A DNA stretch of 64,000 nucleotides from assembly GCA_017506865.1 (NCBI GenBank), contig JAFCMP010000334.1, forward strand, positions 310,001 through 374,000. The letters are read 5' to 3'. Every line of letters begins with the position of its first letter. Position 1 is the first letter of the stretch. The notes below the pieces were generated by a model. The model was not told where the DNA came from. It ran no database searches and saw nothing but the letters and a program-made list of their open reading frames with translations. The stretch is from Tribonema minus. Taxonomy: Eukaryota > Sar > Xanthophyceae > Tribonematales > Tribonemataceae. Position numbers and translations under genes: made by a program. Positions 55,901 through 64,000 of the stretch are shown here, one piece after another.

Positions 55901-58900
55901 CGGAGCCGTAGGACCAGAGGCCGGCTATCGACCGCAGCAGCGAGCTCTTGCCGCAGCCGCTGCGCGTGGTGAGGGAACAGGGGGTAAGAGCGTGAAGGCC
56001 TCATGCTATTAGGCGCTTTCCGCAGACACTGCGCGGATCGGGAGCAGGCGCAAGAGCGCGAAGCTGTTGAGAATGGTGTTATGGATAGAGTAGCAGCGCA
56101 GGCGTCGTGTTTTGTTCGGCGCAGGCCAGCAGACCGGCGCGCTGCATGTCTGACGCCCTTTGGAGGCCAAGATGGGCAGGACCACCTCCACTGCTGACAG
56201 AAAACAGCAACAGCGCGCTGCAGCTGTGGTCGTAGCATTGGAGGCCAGGTAGGTATTTGCTGTATGCCGTGGCAGCAGCTTGTTCCGGAACTGCTGCACG
56301 TGAAGGTGCATCCTGACGACCGCTCGTGGTGAGCGTTGCTGCATCTTTGCACCAACCAGCGTCATGGCAAGACGCTGGGCTTCTGCAGCAAACACTCGGC
56401 AGTGTGCGCGTCCAGTGAGGCGCCTCTCATTGCGTGCGCGCGCGTACGACATGCATGCCCTGCAGCTCGCGCTGATGCCATGCATCAGACAGAGGAGCAC
56501 CGCACTGCACGTGGAGGGTTGGCGGTCAGGTGGCGGCAGCACCGCGAGCGTTTTTCCTCAACAAACAAAGACTCGCTCGCCTCGGTGGTTCGCAGCGCAG
56601 TACTGACACGAGGGAGAGTCACAGGTCGCAAACTGTTGCCAGACCTGGGGCTGTAGATGAGGAGGCTCTCGCCGCGCCGCAGTGCGAACGGCAGCGCGTT
56701 TGCAGATGAGACCGCACTTGGGGAAGTTCAACTTTGCTGAATGTTCAACAGCTGGATCTGGAAGATCACCACAAGCGCACGACGGCACAGTACGAGCCGC
56801 AGCTGGAGCAGCGCTGCTGACCTTGGACCGCGGACGAGGAGGCTCTTGCCGTGCCACAGCGCGAACGACAGCGCGTCGCAGATGGAGGTTGAATAATGTT
56901 TGAACATGGTCCACTGTTCAACTGATGGATGTTCAAGACTATCACTGTACGCTGAGGGATGTTCACAGTTATGTAACCGTTGCTGACCTGGGGCCGTAGA
57001 TGAGGAGGCTCTCGCCGCGCCGCAGCGCGAAGGACAGCGCGTCGCAGATGAGGCCGCGTATTGAAGTTGAAGTTTGTCCGATGATCAACTGCTGGATGTT
57101 GAAGATCACCACACATGAACGACGGTACAGTACGAACACAAGCAGCATAGCTCACCTAGGACCGTAGATGAGAAGGCTCTCGCCGCGCCGCAGCGCGAAC
57201 GACAGCGCGTCGCAATTGAAGGTTGAACATTCTGAAATGTTGAAGTTGTACACCATATGAGGGAGAGTCACCATTATGCGAACCGCCACTGACCTGGGGC
57301 CGTAAATGAGGAGGCTCTCGCCGCGCCGCAGCGCAAACGACAGCGAGTCGCAGATGAGGCCGCCGCCGTCCGGCGTGCGCAGCGACAGCGCCGTCACGCG
57401 CAGGCACACGCCGTCGTCTCGCGGCACGCTGCGCGCACGGGAAGCAAATGGCGCGAGTGTCACTTGACCGCGAACATACTTCTAGTGAAGTTGACTAGAC
57501 GTGTCGTCGTCTTGCAGCACGCTGCGGACGAAGCAGCAGATGGTGGGGAGAGTCACTTGACGGTGTACGTACTCTTCAAGTGAAGTTGACTAGACATGTC
57601 GTCGTCTCCCGGCACGCTGTGCAGATGGGCAGCGGACGGTGAGGAGGAAAGTCACTTGACAGTGTACGTACTCTTCAAGTGCAGTGAGATTATTCATGCG
57701 CACGTGGTTGTCAGGCGGCCTGCTGCAGGCGGGGAGCTCACACGGCACAGGCGGGCGGCAGAGTCACTTGACGGTTCATATACTCATCACGTATGAAGGT
57801 TACAGTGGTGGCCTCGCGGCCCGTCGCAGACAGGGAGCATCACGTAGCATAATTGCGAGGAGAGTCACTCGATGGCACATGTGCTCATCGAGTGAAGTTC
57901 ATGAGGCACGCGCGCCGTCGCCTCGCGATAACCAGGAGGGAGGGGTTGAAGCGGCGGGGACAGGGGGGCGATTCACCCAATTGTTGAGTGTAACCGTGAT
58001 GTTGGGGGTTCCACGTGTGACAAAAGAAAAAGGGTATCATGGGGCCACCACCTACGATGTGTGATGAGCAACGTACACAAAGCGGCTGCTACAAGAGTGG
58101 TAATGCTGCTGGATACCTCAGCGCAGCAGCCAGTCCAACGCTACCCCCACTCCAACGTTCACGCGTTGGGGCTTGTTCAGCTACTGCCGCCATGTGCTGC
58201 AGCCAACATTGACGGCAGCAGCTCACCGCCTAGAGCGATGCACAAGCTGCCACTCATCCTTTCACCCCCGACTAGAAAAGCCAAGCCACGCCTAGCGCTG
58301 ACAGCAACAGGTTGCCAAAGGTTGCCGAAATCATGCCTATGCACACGCTGTCGCACAAGGACGCTCTGACATCGCGCAGTCATTGGCCGCAATGTTTCAC
58401 GGTACCTGTATGAGATGCGTCCCGCTATGGTCATGAACAGCTGAAGCGTGCTGTTCTTGGCTTCCGGCAGCAGCGAGGTCGTCTCTGCAGAGGGGCTGGC
58501 CGGGCCCGGCAGAGCATCTGCACCGTTCAGAGAATAGCAAGAGGCACCGCAGGTTGGTGTGTTTGTGGATTGCAAGTTTGTGTTGCTTGACGCTTGGAGC
58601 ACCTGTTGGAGGACACTTGTGACACACCTTGCAGTGTACATGAACCAAGTCAGTTGATCACGATCTTCGCCGCATGAATTACTTCACGACGAGTCTCGCC
58701 CAAGAACAGTATCCTCAGGCATTCAGCAGACTCATTGGTGTGCTGGCCAGGGACTGACAGGGGTTCAGGTGCGACTGCTGCAAACGCTGGTGAAGATTAT
58801 GGCTACGCAGCACTATGGGTGGGCTCAGGCGAAGGCTGCGGCTGCGCCGGCAGCTGCCGCCAAAGCAGATCACACAGGGTGTACAAACCACCAACACTGT

Positions 58901-59149
58901 CCACTACATGGCAAACACTCGATGCATGCATTAATTTGTACACACAACAACATTATCCGTGCGAAGCTGTGCATGGCTACGTCTTCCACAAGAGTTGCTG
59001 CAGGCGCACTTTATTCTGCTGCGCCGAGCCCCAAGGAGGCGCCACGCACCATTGCCGACGCAACCATTGACGGCATCGCCAGCAGCGTTGATGCACTGCG
59101 GGGAATGAAAGTTGCAGTTGCAGGAGGGCGGCAGCGGTGGCGGCGGCGC

Positions 59150-59190
<41 letters not shown>

Positions 59191-62100
59191 CCAGCACCAG
59201 CAGAATTAGCAGCAGCAGCAATAGCGCGACAAGCACGTTGGACAAGAGCAATGTGGGCGAGAATTTACGATAATACGCTGTGGGAAGCGTGGAGTCGCTA
59301 TGGCAATCTGAGGCAATCGATTGTTCTTGCACTCAGGCATCGAGCGACGCTGGTCAATGCGCCCACTGCCGTGATGCCCATGACAATGCTTGAAGATTTA
59401 AGAAGACGCTACCATAACGCTCAGCAGGCGACGTGTGCATACCTACCTGCAGCATTCCTGGCAGGCTGTGCACGCGTTGCGTCTCGGCTGCTTGCCTGAG
59501 CAATGCCGCACAGAGGGCCTCACAGCCTCCGGCACTGATTAGTCAAGCAGAAAGGGCTTCATTGTGCACTTACGCAATCTGCAACATTGCACTGTTGACT
59601 GATCCATAGGCGAGTTGAGCGGGCGTGCCTGCGCAACGCAACTGAAAACGCACTCCTTAAGAATTTTTCTGCAATGCGTGAGCGCGTGAGATGAGGTCTG
59701 GATTGAAATGACTGTTACGGATGCGTAACTGCAAGTACCTGCAGCGTCGCCAGCAGTCTGTGCAGGCGCTCCGTCTTCGCGGCGGTGCACCTTCCCTTTG
59801 ACTTGACCACAGAGCCCATTTTAAATGCGGTACACTGTTTTGAAATATTCAAGCACTTGTCCTTTTGCTACCATGTGTGTCCTGCTACATGTGTCGATAC
59901 GTTCGATGGGGCACACAGTTTTGCAACAAACATTCAAACACTCGTTCCTTTTGCTGCCATGCATGTCCTGCTACATGTGTCGATACCAGCGAAGCGCTTC
60001 GAGGTGCTCGTGATTTACGCGTTGCGTGTGCACCTGCAGTGTCGCCAGCATGCCTCAACTGAAACCGTATTACCGTCTGCGACGCATGTGCACGCTGGAA
60101 GCGGGTGGATCGAACTGACCGTTGCGGATGCGTAACGGAGAGTACCTGCAGCGCCGCCAGCAGGCTGTGCAGGCGCTCCGTCTTGGCGGCGATCGTCGAC
60201 AGCGTCTGCACCTCGCGCACCAGCACGCTGAGCCCGCCCTGCGCACACCGCGCGTGAGGTAGCAACAGCGCTCAGCACGCATGATCCATGCGTCAAAAGC
60301 GGCGGCGTGCGAGGGAGCAGCAGCTGCAGCATGCGTGCGCGACCGAGCGTATAGCGCGTCAAAAGCGGCGGCGTGCGAGTGAGTAGCGGGCAGCATGCGT
60401 GCGTTACCGAGTGTATCACGCGTCAAAAGCGGCGGCGTGCGAGGGAGCAGCGCTCAGCACGCATGCTTGACAAAGTGAATCGCGCGTGAAAAGCGGTGCG
60501 CGCATGCATGCGTGATGAAGTGTATCACGCGTCAAAAAGCGGCGGCGCGCGAGGGAGCAACAGTGCTCAGCACGCGTGCGTGACCGAGAGTGATATCACG
60601 CGTCAAAAGCGGCGGCGTGCAAGTGAGCTGGGGAGGCATGCGTGCCTGACTCAGTGAACCTTTCGCGCTGAAAGCAGCAGCGCACTTGCCCCCCCCCCCC
60701 CCCCCCCCCCACGCCGCACCACCAACCCATGAGCATCCGCACGTGCACACAGGCTCGACCATGCTCAGCGTCGCTCGTATGAATTGGACTGCCGTGGCCG
60801 TAACATGACGTCGTCCCCACCGGCATCAGACATGTTGTACACTGTTGGTTCATGGCACTTCGGAGCGAGTACTTCGACAGGTTCGCCGTCTTGACTGCGC
60901 AAGCCCTTGAGCGTCCGCGCATGCGTACAGGTTCAAGCATGCTCAGCCTCGCTCGTATGCACCTGACTGCCGTGACCGTAGCATGAGAGTCGCGTTTGCC
61001 ACCGACGTCCCCCACTGGCGTCAAACACATGGACACTGATGCTTCATAGCACTTCTAAGCGAAGTACTCCTTTGACTCGCACGCGATAGTTGTGACTGCA
61101 CAAACCCTTGCTGCGTCAACTGCCACCAGCAGCTGCGTCCACTGACAAGCTAAGCCGTTGCCGTTCATCAAGTATCGCATCCCCACTGGCCATGCGCGCC
61201 ACCGCTCAACTGTATGACCTCAACAGCCATAGTCATCTGCAACATGACTGTCGCGTTCGCCACCAACATCCCCGATGGCAGCGCGTGTGGCAGCGCTCAC
61301 CTGTATGACAGAGTCATTGACGGTTACTTCGCTTGCATCATCCCCCCCGGTGGTAACGCGCGCATGAGCGCGCGCTCGCATGACCCTGAAAGCCAATGGC
61401 ATCCACAACATAACAATCGCGTTCGGGACTAACACTCTCAACGGCAATGCGCGTTGCAGCGCTCACCTGCACAACCCTGAACGCCATGGCCGTCTGCGAG
61501 GTGACAGACTCATTGACAGTTACATTTGCCTGCATCATTCAGCGCTCACCGACCCTCACTCGTATTGACCCCAAGTGTCATGACCACCTGCAACATACTG
61601 TCGCGTTTGCCACCAACATCACTGCCACCACCATAAATGCGCGCCAGCGCTCACCTGTATGACCCTGAAGGCCATGGCCGTCTGAGAGATGACGCCGTAC
61701 TCGACCTCGCCCGAGAAGTATCTGTGCGCGACCACCAGATACGGCAGGACCACTGTCATCCAGCTGAAGCTCTGCTGGAAGACATCGAGCTGTGCGCACG
61801 ACACGATGTTTGAAAGCATGGGAGGGGGGGGGCAGCGTCAGCGCATAAGCGGCAGCTACAGATTTGGGTGAGGCTGAGGCGCGGAGCATCACAGCATGAT
61901 GACGAGCACCACCACGGTGCGCGACGACCAGGTACGGCAGGACGGCCACAAGGAAGTGTGTGCGCTGCGACGGAGCAGCGGCACGCCACGGTCAGAGGAC
62001 TACTGCATCCGTCAATGACTTCTGTCGCAGAGATTTCTCACAGAGCAGCGCAGCAGCATTGTGCATTGTGACGGAGTATGGCATGACGGCAGCGTGGCGA

Positions 62101-63808
62101 TCCAGCCGAAGCAGAGCACTGCACCGTACTCGATCAGAAAGGTGAGAGAGCACGAGCTGCGACGCAGAGCAGCAGCGCACAACCGCCAGGTGTGGGCAAT
62201 GGCACTGCGGCCGCCATGCAGCCGCTGACGCTGCGCACTGTGCTGGAGCGTGTCCGCCTCAGTGCCCTAGATTCAAGTACTTGCGAAGTAGGTTCTGTGC
62301 GATACCTACGTACCTGTGCTGTCGCCTTAATGGTGTCCTCCGCTTCACTGTTGTACATTCAAGTAGGTCTGTGCAATGCCTACATACCTGTGCTGTCGCC
62401 TTGATGGTGTCCTCGGTGATGCTCAACGTCCGCTTCAGTGTCCTCAATTCAAGCGTGTCGTGTGCAATACCTACATAAATGTGCTGTCGCCTTTGTTGGT
62501 GTCCTCAGTGAACCTCAACATCAGCTTCAGTATCGCAAATTCAGTGGGCCTTGCGCAATATCTACGTACCTGTGCCGTCGCCTTGATGGTGTCCTCAGTG
62601 ATGCTCAACGTCTGCTTCAGTGTCCTAAGTTCAAATAGGCGTTGTGCGATACCTATACACCTGTGCTGTCGCCCTGATGGTCCTCGGTGATGCTCAACGT
62701 CCGCTTCAGCGTCCGAAGTTCAAGCAGGTCTTGTGCAATAACCTACGTAGCTGTGCCGTCTTGATGGTGTCCTCGGTGATGCTCAACGTCCGCTTCAGTG
62801 TCCTAAGTTCAAATAGGCGTTGTGCGGTACCTACGTACCTGTGCCGTCGCCAGTGATGATGTCCTGGGTGATGCTCAACGTCCGCTTCAGTGTCCTAAAT
62901 AAAAAGAAGCAGGTCTTACGCAATACCTACATATCTGTGCCGTCGCCTTGGATGGTGTCCTCCGCTAGGCTATTGTAAATTCAAGTAGGTCTCGTGCGAT
63001 ACCTACATACCTGTGCCGTCACCTTGGATGGTGTCCTCCGCTTCGCTGTTGTAAATTCAAGTAGGTCTCGTGCGATACCTACGTACCTGTGCCGTCTCCT
63101 TGATGGTGTCCTCTGCTTCAGTATCGTGAATTCAAATAGGCCTTGCGCGATACCTACGTACCTGTGCCGTCGCCTTGATGGTGTCCTCGGTGATGCTCAG
63201 CACCTCGCGCAGCAGCTCGCGCGTCTGCGCGGCCTCGCGTGGCCCGCCCTGCAGTAACGCGGCGACGTGACGAGTGAGAATTAGGGCTGGGGGCAGCAGT
63301 GCTCATCACGTGCGCTGGTGTGATGAGCTGGGTTTCCAAAGGCTGAATGCGCAAACATGGTTGTGTCCAGCTCATGACCTTTCTGATGGCACCCAATACT
63401 GTTGAAGCAGGTTTCGTGTGCAAGGCACTGCTGCGCGACACACTGCTACAAACTGCTGAACAAGATGACATCAGAGTGTCCTGCACTCGCTCAAAACGAG
63501 CATCTGCAGGGAATATGAGAGCCGCGAACCGCACTTGCGATCTGACAGACAGCACATGAGAACACCAGCGAGCATCCTGTTGAAAGCACGACAGTGAATT
63601 GCGCACATTTCAGCTTTGCCTTCAACACACTACATACCTTTTGACACCAATGAGATGACTCACTCAACTTAGAAGAGCGCCCACACAGTGCTCAGCAGCA
63701 CAGGCGTGAGCAGACACGGGGACTGCGGCATGCACTTACATCATAGAAGGCGATTTCTTCCGCGTGCTCCCTCACGCGGACGAGCCCGAACCTGAAGTTG
63801 GCTTCTTT
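52985..63808 (-). CDS. ABCD-type ABC half-transporter (5' end outside window), 10 exons seen, 417 aa
   Basis: The exons are 63808-63740, 63248-63162, 61774-61655, 60238-60146, 58602-58406, 57428-57294, 55959-55720, 54627-54502, 53967-53890 and 53093-52985. All phases agree. The first exons carry the membrane-domain EAA-like motif (FRFGLVRVREHAEEIAFYDG) and VVLPYLVVAHRYFSGEVEYG, typical of the PF06472 (ABC_membrane_2) family. The nucleotide-binding domain has Walker A GPSGCGKSS (232-240), Q-loop LPQKPYMPLGDL, signature LSVGEQQ (328-334), Walker B VAFLDEAT (Asp352, Glu353) and H-loop His381. The D-loop reads SALG instead of SALD. Relatives move acyl-CoAs or fatty acids into peroxisomes or plastids, or act in bacterial SbmA/YddA-like systems. 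The N-terminal membrane spans and targeting signal lie beyond 64000. Confidence 0.88.
56640..57215 (-). repeat. Four 3'-edge copies of the ABC Walker-A exon
   Basis: The end of exon 57428-57294 (CDSLSFALRRGESLLIYGP plus donor) is repeated at about 56640-56710, 56818-56888, 56987-57057 and 57155-57222, roughly every 170 bp. Each copy is about 70 bases of exon text. Junction sequences include ATTGAAGTTGAAGTTTG and GAAGTTCAACTTTG. Confidence 0.85.
57495..57725 (-). repeat. 5'-edge copies of the ABC Walker-A exon
   Basis: Upstream of the exon, blocks with GTCGTCGTCTTGCAGCACGC and GTCGTCGTCTCCCGGCACGC repeat the acceptor and first 20 or so exon bases about every 100 bp. Each is preceded by GTGAAGTTGACTAGAC and followed by the shared GAGAGTCACTTGACGGTGTA or a close variant. 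Confidence 0.75.
59137..59499 (+). CDS. Possible nested antisense ORF with poly-Ala tract
   Basis: Within an ABC-gene intron, on the opposite strand, an open frame encodes a CAG-repeat-derived poly-Ala tract. It is followed by a protein-like segment (ARWTRAMWARIYDNTLWEAW, then LRQSIVLALRHRATLVNAP) ending in TGA. Codon use is mixed rather than GC3-rich, unlike the neighbouring exons. The only ATG in frame before the segment is inside it (ARWTRAM). A possible upstream piece at about 59003-59110 reads KEAPRTIADATIDGIASSVD in another frame and would need splicing. No family is recognised. Confidence 0.35.
59150..59215. repeat. CAG trinucleotide repeat
   Basis: About 19 CAG units with a few CAA/CAC interruptions, inside an intron of the minus-strand ABC gene. 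Confidence 0.85.
59735..59785 (-). repeat. 3'-edge copy of ABC exon 60238-60146
   Basis: The exon end AAKTERLHSLLAALQ with donor GTACT is repeated about 390 bp downstream as an AAKTERLHRLLATLQ-like copy with GTACTTGC. This is a single decayed copy. Confidence 0.75.
60260..60670 (-). repeat. Minisatellite of intron sequence before an ABC exon
   Basis: About seven units of roughly 60 bp share GCGTCAAAAGCGGCGGCGTG, then GAGGGAGCAGC and CTCAGCACGCATGC. The array abuts the acceptor of exon 60238-60146, so it expands the intron end rather than exon text. A 22-C run (60689-60710) follows. Confidence 0.8.
61240..61640 (-). repeat. 3'-edge copies of ABC exon 61774-61655
   Basis: The exon end (QTAMAFRVIQ plus donor GTGAGCGCTG) recurs with decay at about 61300, 61375-61400 and 61450-61520. 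The copies are separated by shared intron text (GTCGCGTTCGCCACCAACAT and variants). A related pair of spacer duplications lies at 60729-61080. Confidence 0.8.
61878..62130 (-). repeat. 5'-edge and internal copies of ABC exon 61774-61655
   Basis: About 61885-61945 repeats the VVLPYLVVAHR segment. About 62055-62125 repeats the exon start (CTTCGGCTGGAT, then CTGCCGTCAT). Both lie in the intron upstream of the true exon. Confidence 0.7.
62265..63161 (-). repeat. Array of about ten 3'-edge copies of ABC exon 63248-63162
   Basis: The exon end encoding ITEDTIKATAQ plus the donor GTACGTAGGT is repeated about ten times directly downstream of the real exon, every 73-96 bp. Most copies keep CAG|GTACGT or CAG|GTATGT, so they carry intact decoy 5' splice sites. 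Unit junctions carry AATTCAAGTAGG or AGTTCAAATAGG. Confidence 0.9.
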
Positions 63809-64000
63809 CTGCGCGTCATCACACAGGAATCACGGGATGCAGCACATGAGCATTGGTGCCAATGTACAAGCAACGGTGCTCCCGGGGGTTGCGAAATGAC
63901 AGACGATGACGCTGCTCTGCAGTCAGGGGCGCGGAGTGGTCAGGACGCAGAGCATTAATGTTGCATGGCCTGTTGTGCCGGAGGCTGTGCACTTGATGGC

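Noticed and set aside
62265-63161. CRISPR-like regularly spaced repeat array
   Set aside because: The units are contiguous decayed copies of an exon end plus donor, with no spacers of unique sequence, in a eukaryotic intron.

Overview
This is a nuclear window from a eukaryote. It has GC-rich, spliced genes with GT-AG introns and frame-consistent exon phases, and no operons. The most likely source is an alga with a secondary red-type plastid, probably a photosynthetic stramenopile. The clue is the 79-residue protein at 15818-16778, whose signal peptide ends in an Ala-Phe-Val-Pro plastid-targeting motif. I cannot name the species.

Six genes could be rebuilt exon by exon, with phases agreeing at every junction. 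They are a CstF-64 mRNA 3'-end processing factor (minus, 6548-1051), a C2-domain plus amphipathic-repeat protein (plus, 7061-13228), the small plastid-targeted protein (plus), a TUP1-type WD40 corepressor (minus, 36047-24832), an SPX-domain phosphate-sensing protein (plus, 38020-45346) and a small mitochondrial-type DUF5522/C1orf53-like protein (minus, 50516-49728). A seventh, an ABCD-type ABC half-transporter (minus, 63808-52985), has its 5' end beyond the window. CstF-64 and the C2 gene are head to head across about 510 bp, and TUP1 and SPX across about 2 kb. Weaker candidates are an intronless ORF at 47864-47055, an ORF with a GARPGAGRP DNA-binding-like motif at 22341-23294, an ORF with one in-frame TAG at 15708-15454, and an ORF nested in an ABC intron near 59137-59499.

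The striking feature lies in the introns. Many exons are flanked by decayed tandem copies of their own edges. Copies of the exon 3' end with its splice donor lie downstream, and copies of the exon 5' end with its acceptor lie upstream. Up to ten copies surround a single junction (ABC gene, 62265-63161). Many copies carry a TTGAAGTTGAAGTT-type motif near the point where one copy joins the next. This exon-edge array pattern occurs in four unrelated genes on both strands and explains most of the intron length. Other notable items are long pure poly-C/poly-G runs, some acting as polypyrimidine tracts, a near-perfect heat-shock-element cluster at 19373-19413, a 330-bp-period tandem duplication at 14091-14677, and a roughly 215-bp dispersed repeat present at 1-215 and 11865-12080. 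The long stretches at 18367-22340, 45347-47054, 47865-49727 and 50517-52984 hold mainly low-complexity or repeated DNA. No tRNA, rRNA or CRISPR was seen.
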